Assembly: GCA_964036315.1 (NCBI GenBank)
Contig: OZ038495.1
Span: 29,102,258 to 29,166,257, forward strand
Reading direction: 5' to 3'
Source of the DNA: Acanthosepion esculentum
Lineage: Eukaryota; Mollusca; Cephalopoda; Sepiida; Sepiidae
Length of the DNA: 64,000 nt
The position numbers and the translations under genes are program-made. Below the pieces are notes generated by a model, which searched no databases, had not been told where the DNA came from, and saw nothing but the letters and a program-made list of their open reading frames with translations. Below are positions 1 through 11,674 of the stretch, piece after piece. Within the stretch, counting starts at the first letter, position 1, and each line of letters begins with the position of its first letter.

Positions 1-72
1 TAGACAGATACTTGGGTCTAGTCACTAGATCTAACCAACTTCTTTATTCACCGAGCCATGTGTCCCTGAGTA
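1..72 (-). mobile_element. S1 SINE, tRNA-like head fragment (copy a)
   Basis: On the minus strand this matches the tRNA-like head shared by the other S1 copies: an A-box-like ACATGGCTCGGTGAATAAAG followed by GGTTAGATCTAGTGACTAG. The window starts before the B box, so the body and tail lie outside. The adjoining sequence to the right is AT-rich and ends in a TA array. It is assigned by alignment to the S1 copies at 12.3, 46.5 and 62.4 kb. Confidence 0.7.
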
Positions 73-94
73 TACATTTAAAAAAATATATTGA

Positions 95-97
<3 letters not shown>

Positions 98-138
<41 letters not shown>
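98..138. repeat. (TA)n microsatellite
   Basis: About 20 uninterrupted TA units. Confidence 0.95.
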
Positions 139-143
<5 letters not shown>

Positions 144-805
144 CACAAATACCGTATAAGAACTTTGGTACACAATCGTTCGACTAACCACGAATATGAT
201 TTGAGTGGTGAAGATCTTTTCAGAAGAAGTCACAGTTTCCAGAAGCTCTGATAACAGAGAATTGATGCACAGTCTACCACAGAGCTTCTAAACCACCTTT
301 TTCGGGTTCTAAATTTAAACTTGTTCTCTAAGATTAATTGCCAACCAAGATTCGAGAGTTCCCAATTGTATTTATGCGAAAGAGAGTGTAACGAACTAGG
401 CCTGAATTCGAACACGGCTCTCTCCGCGCCGGCAGCACGACTTGCAAATATGCGTGTGTGTATGTTTGGATAAAAAACAAAAAAACATTCTTTATTTATA
501 GTTTTTTTTCCCCTAGATTTTGGTGTTCATGAAAGCGTTTATTTTGGTACTATGCAAGTGTTTGCGTCTGATGTTAGTTTGTGCATTATTGCATCTTAAC
601 AGAGCGTTTTGTCGTGTCGTTTTTTTTATTTATGAAATATTTAGTAAATTTGCTAACATTTTATGTTGTTTTAGGACGCAAAACCGTTTAGTTTTCTTGG
701 CTACACGCTTCTTGCTTTCCTTCGTCCCCCCTCTTTCACATGCCTTATTTGTTTCGATCGAGCGAACGGCCGTCCTTCCGCCCGTCAAGTTGCTTGACAC
801 TTGAT
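139..805. other. No gene recognised
   Basis: Unique-looking AT-rich sequence. The short open frames show no recognisable domain or codon pattern. GC content rises towards the right, into the duplicated block that follows. Confidence 0.5.
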
Positions 806-1245
806 CAAGCCGGTATTTACCCGACCTCCCCACGAGGCAGGATGTGAGACAAGGCCAATTTTTATGTGGAGCAATCCGAGCCCGTACTACGTGTGCGCGG
901 GCTCGGGTTTGTCGACCTCCCCTGACGAAACTCTGCTCTGCGGCACAGCCACGTTTGGATTACTCTACCCGAAATCAGAGAGGTCGACAAGTCATGATTC
1001 TTGATGAAGACGGTATTTACCCGACCTCCCCCCACGAGGAAAGATGTGGCACAAAGCCGATTTTTATGTAGGGGCGATTCGAGCCCGTGGACTCGGTCAA
1101 AAATGCCCCTTAGCCCCCGCATGCACGGGGCCGGGTTTGTCTACCTCCCCAGACGAGAGGCTGCTTTTCAGCACAGCCTCGTCTGCGTTTTTCTCTGTTC
1201 GAAAATAAAGAGTTCAACAAGACGTGATCCTTGATAAAACATCGG
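806..1245. repeat. GC-rich tandem duplication, two ~200-bp units
   Basis: Two diverged direct copies. Unit 1 runs from about 808 to 1008 and unit 2 from about 1009 to 1240. Each begins with GGTATTTACCCGACCTCCCC. Both then share a CACGAGG motif, a stretch close to GCCGATTTTTATGTAGGG, a CGAGCCCGT motif, a GGGTTTGTCGACCTCCCC-type block and a CACAGCC block, and end near a CAA(G)AC/AGTCATGATTC(T)TTGAT-type segment. GC content is clearly higher than in the flanks. No known RNA or protein family was recognised. The overlapping short frames on both strands look like by-products of GC-rich sequence. Confidence 0.75.
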
Positions 1246-1469
1246 ACGAACATTGAATATCAAAATTCAATGAAAGTCGGAAATGTTACTGCCCCCAAAA
1301 AATACAATAGAAAGGGAGATCTAAAGATATATACAGATAACAACATATACATATAGAGGGATATATACAGATAATAATAATGGTATAGAAATATATAAAA
1401 TAATAATAAAATTAGATATGTACAGGTAATAATAAAATTAGCTATATGCAGGTGATAATAAAATTAGTG

Positions 1470-1866
1470 AAAATTAATGATGATGATGATGATAATAATA
1501 GTGATATATATATATATGATGATAATAATAGTGATATATATATATGATGATGATAATAATAGTGATATATATATATATATGATGATGATGATAATAATAG
1601 TGATATATATATATATATAGATGATGATGATGATAATAGTGATATATAGATGATGATCATGATAATAATAGTGATATATAGATGATGATGATGATAATAA
1701 TAGTGATATATAGATGATGATGATGATAATAATAGTGATATATAGATGATGATGATGATGATAGTGATATATAGATGATGATGATGATGATAGTGATATA
1801 TAGATGATGATGATGATGATAGTGATGATGATGATAGTGATATATAGATGATGATGATAGTAATAC
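1470..1866. repeat. GAT/AAT minisatellite
   Basis: Roughly 30-bp units of the form (GATGAT)n(AATAAT)AGTGATATATA, repeated a dozen or more times with variable trinucleotide number. The low-complexity Ile/Tyr/Ser/His frames on the minus strand are products of the repeat, not genes. Confidence 0.9.
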
Positions 1867-1934
1867 AAATAGATTTATACAGATAATATAGATATATTCA
1901 GATAATGATTATATATATATATATATATATATAT

Positions 1935-3580
1935 GATAATAAATTTTACCTCGTACAAGCCTCGACAGGCCCTCAAGATAGTGTTACTGCTATAATGGTT
2001 ACGATGAATGAGGTGTGATATGAAGTGACAATTATGAGGACAAGGATGACAAAGATTGACCTTTTACTTAAAGAGGTTAAGATTGGTGTTCACGTGCGAT
2101 TCTTTTTCACAAACTAGTAGTGAAATCTTTTTGACTAGAATGTTTATTCTTACATCCGCAGAAAATTGATTCCCATCTGTGAAAGTAGCATGATGCGTCC
2201 TAGTTGTAATGCTTTGAACTGATTAAACTAATGGAGGTCATCTGAGAATTTACCATGAAAACAGGGAAGCAGTAACATTAGATTTGCAACCTTTCGTCTC
2301 TGGGAAAGAGGCTACAGAATTGAGATTAGGTCTTCCTCCACATAACCGACTAAATAACTGTTCATATCAAGACTGTGGATTGAGACGCTCCATTTTTAGT
2401 ACAATCTGCCTCTTGTAAAATTAATGCAAAACAGCAGTCAAGTAGTTTTTTGAGCAATAAATTAACTCTACGCTTTTCCATAATCTTTATCAATGGATCG
2501 TGTGTACAAATTTCACGATGTCTGGAGAAGACTTGAGACTCAGGAGACATTATGATACATGGACCCTCATCAAGAGTGCAACTGCGGATCGTGATTTGAG
2601 ATAAGTCAGTGCCTGATCGGTAATGATTAGAACGATACAAGCTAGGTTTCTTGAGATATTGAAAGTCCGGTTTTTTTTTCTCAAATGTACTGTTAGGAAA
2701 AACTGCATCTATGATCAGGATTTCTAGGAGTCAATTAAATCCAGTCTGTAAGGGATCCTAATAAATTGTATGAATACTCCCGCTGGATGGGGCTGATATA
2801 TGTTAAGGTATGATTCTTTAATGTTAAAGGAAGATTCCTCGAAAAAAATGATTGACGGGATACGGTCATAATTTTACTAATAAAACTTTAAACATTCAAA
2901 TTTGATTTTTCTCATAAATATTTCAAGATTATTAGAATAGCATTTAATTTGCATATAAATTAGAGTTCAATTGGTTTTCGATTTTATCAATATTCATTGA
3001 CTTTAATGTTTATTTATATTGAAAGTAAAAGAACTATGTGACCCATATTTTTATCTGAAATAAATTTTGAAATAATTTTTGACTTCGTGTTCGCATTTGA
3101 TTAAATATCATCAAACCGTTTCCTAGACTTGTTTGCGTTTATGCTATATTGATTATCAATTTGCGCTCGATGTTAAGTATTTTAATTTAATTTGTTCTCG
3201 TTATATGACAGTCGACACTAGCTGAAACGTTTCAATTTTTATTTGCCTCTCATAAACATTCGAAGTATGTTGATATCGATTCATGGTTCAATGATGTACT
3301 CTACTGATCGCTTACCCCAAACAGTCGCGATTTCCTTTCCAATTTTATATTTAAACTGATCACACGAAGGAATTTAATTATTTACCCAATTTTAAGTCAT
3401 GAAAAACATTTCCACTTCAAGTTCTGATTTAATTTAGATTTTTAAACTCTTTCCTGGTCTCATAATTTTATGTTCAAATTCTGAGTTCTTCGTATAAAAA
3501 CGATCCCTTAGTAACGAGGAGGATTCCAGATATATATGGTTTTGAGGATCTAATGTTTACAGTTTCTGAGAAGAAACACA
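1935..3580. other. No gene recognised
   Basis: AT-rich sequence without a recognisable coding region, SINE or transposon end. One 92-codon open frame on the minus strand (2362-2640) has no recognisable domain. Confidence 0.5.
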
Positions 3581-3614
3581 CACTATATATATATATATAT
3601 ATATAGTTTCATGG

Positions 3615-3868
3615 TTGGAAATATGGGATAAAGTGCTCAATATCAGAGATAGAGCGTATGAAAATATAAATATAAAAGTGAACATTGAAGTCAACACTCA
3701 GAGGTGACAGGCTGTTTCATGATAGACGCAATCGTCAGGCCTGACAAAAAGGGAGAGAAAAAAAGCAAAGGAAAAAGTTTTATTAAAAGCGGAAGAAAAA
3801 AATTCAATATAAGAAATATTTAGTATGAAACAGCCTGTCGCCTCTGAGTGTTGACTTCAATGTTCACT

Positions 3869-3871
<3 letters not shown>
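3615..3871. repeat. Fold-back repeat Z, copy 1
   Basis: Two inverted arms of about 45 bp, 3676-3720 and 3825-3869, differ at one position (GAGGTGACAG against GAGGCGACAG). The ~105-bp loop holds an A-rich block. The left flank carries GATAAAGTGCTCAATATCAG, found in opposite orientation beside the other Z copies near 35.37 and 53.05 kb. The loop block (about 3743-3826) recurs at 4428-4522, outside any fold-back. No coding capacity. Confidence 0.8.
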
Positions 3872-3876
<5 letters not shown>

Positions 3877-3930
<54 letters not shown>

Positions 3931-4045
3931 GTGTGTATTAAGGCAGCATTTTTTCATTCATACATGTTTCATTGTTTAATGATAATGTTATTAAGATTAT
4001 CAGACGATATGAAAAGAACTTACATAAAATATATAGACAACACAC

Positions 4046-4102
<57 letters not shown>
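3877..4102. repeat. Two (TA)n microsatellites with unique spacer
   Basis: TA runs at 3877-3927 and 4055-4102 bracket about 125 bp of unique sequence flanked by GTGT/CACA tracts. The Tyr-Ile reading frames across both are repeat artefacts. Confidence 0.9.
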
Positions 4103-4104
<2 letters not shown>

Positions 4105-4383
4105 GGTTAGAGGCGATCCTCAAAAAACCATTAGGTTAGAAGTTATTTCATGAATATAAAGGGTATTTCATTAAGATGGATCAAAGTCGGCAGTAAATAA
4201 ATCAGCGTTATTGATGTAAGTTTTATTTCTCTATTGGATCATGTTGTTTAAGTCATGGCAATCATGTGTGAAAAATAATCTCACCCAAATCTGAAAGAAA
4301 AAAATCATTAGACGCTTAAACTTAATTCACATTTAAAATCAGTCCAAATTATTGGAACACCCTTTCTCTTCAGGCCGAAGTTG

Positions 4384-4522
4384 TTTTTTTTTTTTTTTTT
4401 TTTTTTTAATAAATGGTATCAATTTATCCAGACAAAAGAAAAAGGGGGAGAAAAAAAGAAAAGGAAAAAGTTTTAATATTAAGAGGAAGAAAAAAAAATT
4501 AATATAAGAAATATTTCATGAA
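4384..4522. repeat. Poly-T tract and A/G-rich block shared with Z copy 1
   Basis: A poly-T run (about 4384-4407) is followed by an A/G-rich block at 4428-4522. That block repeats the loop of the Z fold-back, including GGAAAAAGTTTTA and TATAAGAAATATTT. The shared block may be an element inserted in Z, or one duplicated with it. Confidence 0.65.
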
Positions 4523-4645
4523 ATAAATTGTAACCAAATGGATTTTTAAGGATCGTCTGTACTCATTATTATATTGCTCTGTTACTTACATAGAACGCTC
4601 TTTGGATTAATGTCCTCCTTAATTATTCCTACTAATTATCACTTC

Positions 4646-4650
<5 letters not shown>

Positions 4651-4707
<57 letters not shown>
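4651..4707. repeat. (AT)n microsatellite
   Basis: About 28 AT units immediately upstream of the candidate exon described next. Confidence 0.95.
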
Positions 4708-4712
<5 letters not shown>

Positions 4713-4740
4713 TGTGTGTATCCTATTATAATACTGTAAT

Positions 4741-4909
4741 ACTGCTTTTATTTTGTTCACGCAAATTTCTTCTGAAAGGATACAGAAGGCGCTTATCTCC
4801 CTTTGGTAGACACAAATCACGTGGGTCACATGACAGTAGCTTAATGACATCATTCCATATGTCGGCGAAAACGCTGGTCACGTTTCAGTTCTTTTACAAC
4901 AACCAAACG
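4741..4909 (+). other. Candidate 5' exon with consensus splice donor (weak)
   Basis: A non-repetitive stretch ends in CCAAACG|GTAAGT, a consensus donor with GT at 4910-4911. It holds a CACGTG E-box (4818-4823), TCACATGA (4826-4833) and a CRE-like TGACATCA (4845-4852). The frame through it contains Met codons and stays open past the donor. I recognise no protein. A consensus donor and short motifs arise by chance in 64 kb, so this is only a lead. Confidence 0.22.
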
Positions 4910-4959
4910 GTAAGTTTGCTTTCTTTAAGTGTAATTTTCATTAAAAATGGTCATTAAAG

Positions 4960-7495
4960 GCTTATGTCACTTTTCGGTGAAATCACGAATTAAAAGAAAT
5001 TTCTCATTACAAACTTTAATTTCATTTTCTTCATATTACATCTTTATCGTTAGTAAATTTAGTCTTTTCTCATGTTTCAAAACACATTTTAATTTCGATT
5101 TCAAATATACGAGCAAGAACTCGAGAAAGAAGAAACTTGATATACTTCAACGCACTCGCTATAATTTACCTTATTGGTTTTAAGATTTAAAACAATTATA
5201 ATGCTGGCAAATGTTATATGAAATGAAAATAATTAAGTAGACACATTAGCGAATCATTGGAGATGCACCTAATTACATTCGGCTTGTGATTATGTGTACA
5301 TTACATAGTACATGTTAATGAGTCGTGTACTAGACAAGCGGCTATACATAAAATTTTACATAGGCCAAAGTAACATGTAGACGGAGAACTAGCTATTCTC
5401 TTTATAACATAGATTAGCTACCCCTTGAAAGCATATATGGCGAAGACATTTTATCGCCAATATATTTGTTAATTTTAAGAGGTAAGACTAAAGGATTTTT
5501 TTATTATTAAATTATATTTTTAATGTTATTTAGAAGCTTCATAATTTTGGTTAAAAATCTTGTTTTTCTCGCGCAAAAGGTGACTATAAATTAGTATGGG
5601 AAATTTTAGCGATTTTTTTTTTGCAGTGAAAACAATGATTTGAGAAATCTTGCAAGTCAGGTAAAAGTTGGATTTTAATGAAACTTTCAGGACTTATTTA
5701 CAAATATATGAAATTATTTTAAAACTCTTTCGTTTATAGAAAATCTTCGTAATTTTTTTTCCATGTTATCCCCACTTATTTAATTTCATGTAATATAGAG
5801 AAATTAATTTTTGCAGATCTTTCTGTTTATATTCATTATTAGCACAAGTCTTTGGAGAATTTAAATCATTATTTTCTTTTTCTAAAATAGGACGCCCATT
5901 TACCGCGAACCTGCCCAGAATTGTATAATAAAAAAAATTAATATAAGACTAAGATATTTAAATAGAAAAGATTTTGATTGCATTTATGAATAACATATAT
6001 TATGGACAGTATTGTCTTAAGGAAAAAAAATTTTTCATTGAATAATGAATTTTTATAAGAATTGTTTTCATTTTTAAAAAATCATTATAGAAATTTATAA
6101 TTTCAATTCTTTTAAAATGCTGTATCAATGTGCAGCAGGTTAGGTGATATTGCTATTGAGTAAAAACTCTATGTACTAATCATAAGTGGAACGCTTATTG
6201 AAATTCAACAACACTCAGTAATCTAAAATGAATTTTTGAATTTGTGTGTGCGTGTGTATAAACCTATCAATCATTGTAAATACGGGCGTTCATTCCCAAT
6301 ATACAGAAAATAGGCATGGTAACTATAATAAATTTAAAATTTAATGATAATTTTCTAATCATTCCTCAAAATGCGTCTATAGAGAAAGTTGTAAACATCT
6401 CATAAAAACACCCTCTTAGTTTTAGATAAATGTTTTTTCTACGATATGTTCAGAGTAATATTTGTTTCAAATCATATCAATTGAACTTTAAATCAGTTAA
6501 TCTTCCTCAAATACATTTTCACAAAAATATTTTACTTTTGAAAGAGTTTTTAATAAAGAGAATTAAGTTGTGTAGGCAGATTTGTAAATATGAACGATTT
6601 TAACCATTTTTTTAGCGATTTCAAAAAATTATTCTACTCAATTTAAATTCGTTTTGGCAGCAAAGTATTTTTCTTATTGGAAATATTACATTTCATCTGT
6701 TACCGTGAAATTAAAACTAAAATAAAAGCTTCAAAAATTATTTTTCTTTTTAAAAATGCATTTTAAACCGTAGGTATTGCTTTTGTTTGGAGGTACATAA
6801 TATTTAATATTATTATTCTCATAAAAATAAATATTTTCCTATTTTTAAATTTATTTTTAGGTGGAGTTAAAAGCGTATCATAAAGTATTTTTTCGGTTCT
6901 TTAAAGAAAAAGAAAATCAATTAATGTCAGTTCTGTTTAGTTATTCTCATTTCAAAGTCTTTAATGCACGACACCGAATAATAAAGTTTGCATTGGGATA
7001 CTTTCTCTTCATTGGTAATTTGTGATTTTTTTCATTTTCGTTTCTTGAAAGTGAGGCATATATTCATTATAACTAATTCGTTTAAAAGACTGAAATGGCT
7101 GACTTTTGTTAGGTCAAACCAATTCATTTATTTCTACCATCTATTTAAATATATTAATGAGCTTTTACAAGTATGCATGAATACAATATTAAATATGTGT
7201 GTGATAGAGAAAGAGAGAATGCGTGTTTTCGCCGAGAAAATATTGATTTTTGCACTAAGGAAATATTTTGCACTTGTAATGAAACTCTAGCTAATGACTT
7301 TCAATTTGTTTTCAACCCAAAGATTGAAAACAAGTATAATTAATAGAAAATGAATACAAAAAAACAAATTGTGTGACATACCTGATAGATGCAAATGTAA
7401 AATCTGCAACTTCATTAAACCGGAGTGTTTAGCGTATTTATTCCAAATATACATGACATTTGCTTGCCATTTCAGTCAGCGGAAACTAATCTGAA
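4960..7495. other. Long AT-rich region without recognisable genes
   Basis: Strongly AT-rich, with many poly-T and poly-A runs. No transposase or reverse transcriptase motifs, SINE boxes or inverted repeats were seen. The 100-codon frame at 6988-7290 has a composition typical of translated AT-rich DNA and no domain I recognise. Confidence 0.5.
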
Positions 7496-7518
7496 GACCT
7501 TGGCACGACTTCTCTCTT

Positions 7519-7523
<5 letters not shown>

Positions 7524-7566
<43 letters not shown>
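7524..7566. repeat. (TA)n microsatellite
   Basis: About 21 TA units. Confidence 0.95.
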
Positions 7567-7571
<5 letters not shown>

Positions 7572-7849
7572 CGAATTACCAGCTCCTTGCTGCATGTCAC
7601 ACTTTTGTCTTTTGTAAGAAAATGATGATTGATTTTAAATCATTGTTATAATTTGTGTAGAAAAATGATGCATTTCAATATTACTCAATGATCTTGCTGA
7701 TGTGATCTCCATCTTCTAGCTTTCCGCTCCTTGGATAGGAATCATTCTCTTGTTCAAATGCAAATTAATTTAAATCAAAGGGAAAAAAAATCAGTGAGGG
7801 TTTTGAGCCAAAGCAGCTTGACCTGACCCCTTTGATATGTATTTGTTCT

Positions 7850-8757
7850 AAGACTTGGTTGAATGAATTGATGAGCAGATTTCAACATAGATATGACAAG
7901 AAATATGTATTGTATGGCACTACCCACTGATTGGTGATTTCTTGCTGAACTTGACTTTCATATTGTCTCATTAAAGCATTATTTAAATTACCGAGGCGAA
8001 TATCTCGTTTATGTTCGGAAACACGTGATTTTACGGACCTACCTGTTTCCCCCACATATCTCAAATTGCAGTCTTTGCCTGGGATATGGAAGACGCAAGC
8101 ATCGGATGTAGTATGTTGTTTGCTGGTATTATTTAATATACTGCGAATAGTTCTAGCGGGTAGTATAGTAGTTTTAATTTTTAGCTTTTAGATTTAGATT
8201 ACTGGAGATGTGTTCGGTGAAAGGGTTATTTGGTAGAAAGATGCGACCAATAAGATTATCAGGGGCAGCTGAAAGTGTGCCTTTCACTGACGTAGATGTA
8301 GTAGTAGTATTGGAGGTGTCATTTTGCGCTGATGAACGAATTCTATGAACCTTCCAAGCTTTATCTTTAGCGCTTAGTAATAATTGTCTCGGATACGAAA
8401 GATTTGAAAAGTTATCCTCGATATAACTGAATTCTTCACCTAAATATTTTGCTGAACAGATTCGAAGAGCTCTCAAGTAGAATCCAATAATAACACCCCT
8501 TTTAGTCTTAGTATCCTCGTGAGAGTAAAAGTGTAAATAGTCGTTTTTATTTCGTTTACGATATACTTTGAATTCTAATTTGTTATTATTTCTAGTAAGT
8601 AGTATGTATAAAAAAAGGTAAATAATTATTAGATTCAAGTTCATGGGTAAATTTTATAGTAGGTTCTACCCTATTTAATCTATCAGCAATCTTATTCAAA
8701 TCATGTTTCTGTGGGTAAATGAATAAAATGTCATCGATGTAACGGAAGTAATGTGTA
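7850..8757 (-). mobile_element. Penelope-like element P1, 3' half (RT palm to GIY-YIG), broken
   Basis: Read leftwards on the minus strand it starts with YFRYIDDILF; the catalytic YIDD codons are 8730-8741. It continues through RNNNKLEFKVYRK and RGVIIGFYLRALRICS, the post-palm part of a Penelope-like reverse transcriptase. It ends in a GIY-YIG nuclease core, YVGETGRSVKSRVSEHKR (about 8010-8060), preceded by Cys/His-bearing CVFHIPGKDC. These elements encode an RT fused to a GIY-YIG endonuclease. The catalytic Asp pair is present, but several frameshifts split the frame, so this is a pseudogene. The upstream RT half is missing on this strand; it lies inverted immediately to the right. Confidence 0.88.
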
Positions 8758-9390
8758 TCAGCTAGGTTTTTTAACTAAATTTCTCACTCCAATTCTGGGC
8801 ACCATAAGTGACGCACATGTTAAGAATTCAGGCTCTCTTCTCAATAAGTTAAATAATATTGATATAAGAAACAAATCCCTAGCTAGCTTAGACGTTAAAT
8901 CCTTATTCACTAATGTACCTGTTGATAAATGCATTAAACGGTTAGAGAACCACCTTAAGAAAACTGATTTTAAGCTACCTATCCCCATCTCAAAATCAAA
9001 TTATGCACCCTATGCACGTCTCATTGTTACTTCCGGTATAACGATATCTATTATAAACACAAATTTGGCTTACAATGGGAAGTCCTCTCTCTGGATTCCT
9101 AGCATGCATATTTCTAGAATTTCTTGAATCTGGACTTTTCAAATATATAATCCCTGATGTTTTACCACAGGCCTGTAATCTTCCGTGCATCATTAGGTGA
9201 AGACTATCCCGTGATATAATAGTCTACGCCTTTTTATATGTCAACAAAATGCAGAATGGCTTGTTGATAGAATAATTGAACGACTGAAGGCTTGTCTCAT
9301 CACATACCATACATTTTCGATGGAGAAATGTCATGGCAAGATTGAAATAAAATTTTCCCCACCATCAAGCAGAACATATTGACTAGCACT
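8753..9390 (+). mobile_element. Penelope-like element P1, 5' half of RT, inverted relative to its neighbour
   Basis: On the plus strand the translation contains SLDVKSLFTNVPVDKCIKRL, the RT motif carrying the first catalytic Asp. After a frameshift it contains MGSPLSG (9075-9095) followed by FLACIFLEFLES, the conserved block just before YIDD. Beyond about 9160 the match decays and stop codons accumulate. This half and the minus-strand half complement each other and meet head to head at about 8755. The layout could come from two truncated insertions or one insertion with internal inversion. No function is expected. Confidence 0.82.
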
Positions 9391-9509
9391 TTGATCATGA
9401 GATACGTATTCTCCTGATGGAACAGCACCTTGCTTTCTGGTTACATTAATATCAGCAGAAAGAGACTTAACAGTACTGTTCTGCACAGAAACACCAAAGG
9501 CGCACGAGA

Positions 9510-9735
9510 AAAAAATCAGTGGGGTGTTTGTACAAAAACATTATGAGCTGATCCCTTTTTTAGGGTACTACGTCCTTATTGAAGATATCTTGCTCAGCGT
9601 GACGTCTATATTTTTCATTTTGATCTTGCCGTTCTGATATCCTCTTCCGGTTTCTGCTCCTATATTTCAGATAGGAATCATGACCTTGTTAAAATTTAAA
9701 TTTAATTTAAATCAAAGGGAAACATTTTCAGCCGC
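9510..9735 (+). repeat. Segments repeated near both outer ends of the P1 pair
   Basis: Two short blocks here recur at the left outer edge of P1. AAATCAGTGGGGTGTTTG with a nearby GCTGATCCC (about 9515-9560) resembles 7790-7835. GATAGGAATCAT with AATTTAAATCAAAGGGAAA (about 9670-9722) resembles 7735-7785. All are in the same orientation. They may be remains of the terminal repeats that Penelope-like elements often carry, or P1 3' UTR sequence. Confidence 0.5.
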
Positions 9736-9739
9736 GCGG

Positions 9740-10380
9740 TGGTGGGGGGTTGTACCACCGGGTACCCTTTTGATCAAAATGAAGTATACATATCCAATTA
9801 CCCTGGCGAAAAAGGTAACGCCATCACCCAATATTATGATACAATTAGTGGTTGTGTGGTCTTAGGCGAATACACTTTATAAGTCACTGCTCTCTAGATC
9901 AGCTTCGTATACGCTACTAACTATCAGTTCCATGGAAGCGGAGCCTCCCCTCTTCACGGGATACTACAGGTTGTTAATCCAACGACAGACTCGTCCGTAA
10001 ATCCACTGTAAATGTGCACGATAGCCTAATGAACGTTTGGGATAAAGTACACATGATGGAAATCCTGTTACCAATAAACTACTTGCAAGAGTCTGTGTTT
10101 ACACTTTTGGGGTCACGTTTGCTATGACCTACGCTGAAGACGCAAACTGATTTGCCACTGCCGCCCAATCTTGATGCAGATGCGTTCATTGACCACTATT
10201 GCTAACTTCAAACACCCCAGATGCATCAGGCACAATATATGCGGTTAATTTCCGAAATTAGCATCATCAAGTAGGTTCACAATACAACCCCATTGAAACT
10301 ACTAACTACAAAGGAACCATGTTTGTTTCCCCGTGTTATGACCCCTACTACTTGTCTTAAGCCACATTCCTATTTTCTTC
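9740..10380. other. No gene recognised
   Basis: Moderate GC and unique-looking. No coding, RNA or transposon signature was seen. Confidence 0.45.
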
Positions 10381-10384
10381 TATG

Positions 10385-10690
10385 TAACATGTCCCTTCAG
10401 GATGTGAAAGATCGTATAGAGCTTCCTATCTCTCCTACTGCTTGGTTTGTCATCACTTTATCCATACGAGTTAGATTAGTTACTCGCTCTGCCTCTCTTG
10501 AAGTTACTGCTCCGTGGGTGTCAAATACTCCAAACCTTTTTTTCTCATTGTGTATCCCAGAAATTTCGACTGTCTCTTTCTGATTTTTTATCTAATCTTC
10601 TTGTCTGTTTCCATTTTCTTTAAAATGTCACATTTGATGACATGCTGGTTTCTTGGAGAACCACATATATTTTGCCTCATGTCTTGTCTT
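10385..10690 (-). mobile_element. R-family LINE (RTE-like), 3' coding remnant
   Basis: Minus-strand frames give KKMETDKKIR, then KRQSKFLGYTMRKKGLEYL, and near the end KLYTIFHILKGHVT. These match the extreme C-terminal part of the R LINE at 36.6 kb, where a Lys/Arg-rich block precedes a final GHG(T/P)-type end. It is 5' truncated, with stops and frameshifts. Confidence 0.65.
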
Positions 10691-10699
10691 CATGTGGGA

Positions 10700-11670
10700 G
10701 GAAATACACCAGAATTCACTATCATACAGGAGGAATACTATTTAATACGTGAAATAAAATAATATTCTATTACCTCTGCACTATAAAACTCTAACGTGAT
10801 ATATAAATTCGATATTTTATTCCAGCAAATGAGCTATCCGATGTCGTGTATTGGATAGATCAATATTCCAATAATGCAAGGCTTCCAGCATAACACTATC
10901 ACAGACCATACCTGTATTCTGATGGCTTTTGTTAGTGGGCCAGAAAGTGTCAGGTCATTGAATAACTAAATTTAAACTCTGGTTTTACATATAAATTTCT
11001 TCAGTAACATTTTTCATATTACCTGTAAATGTTTTCCGTGCATTACATTTAAATAAATTACCGTGCAATCTCTCAACGCAATAACTTATTTATATTCATG
11101 AAGAATAAAGAATTCAATTCAATATAATAAAAACATAAATATTTTATTTTCATTCAAATCATTCAGGAATATAAATTCCTTCAAAGATTTTAATTCTCGC
11201 TGACCAGTATTTTATAACTTTACATATTTCGTAGCGCGTCTCGTGAGCTAATATAGATGCAAAAACTCATCATTTGTGCAATCAGTCAACTGAAAATTTA
11301 TAGGATTCACTGAAGATAGGCGCTGAATTCGAGAAAGTGTGACATTTAGAAAGGCTTTAATCAACTACAGGAGACTTCGAGAAACGCGTGCAATTTTTAA
11401 GAACAAGTGTAATATATCGATATATAAATATCTTGTAAGGAGGTGGCACCAAGAACAAAAGATTTATAGATTTGATTACATTTTCACGGACAAAAGATTT
11501 ATTCTTGAGTCATCCGGCTGATGGCACGAAATAAAGAATCACATACACGCAAACGCTAACATATATACGTGACACAATGGTAGCCTGTCCGATGGATTTG
11601 GGCACCCACGTAGTCAAGTGGACTGTAAATGTGGTTTCATATTAACCAAAAGTAAAATCGAGATGTCATA
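10700..11670. other. No gene recognised
   Basis: AT-rich. Short open frames only; no motif was recognised. Confidence 0.45.
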
Positions 11671-11674
11671 AAGT

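Noticed and set aside
520..804. 94-codon plus-strand frame near the left edge
   Set aside because: No domain, overlaps a frame on the other strand, and runs into the GC-rich repeat.
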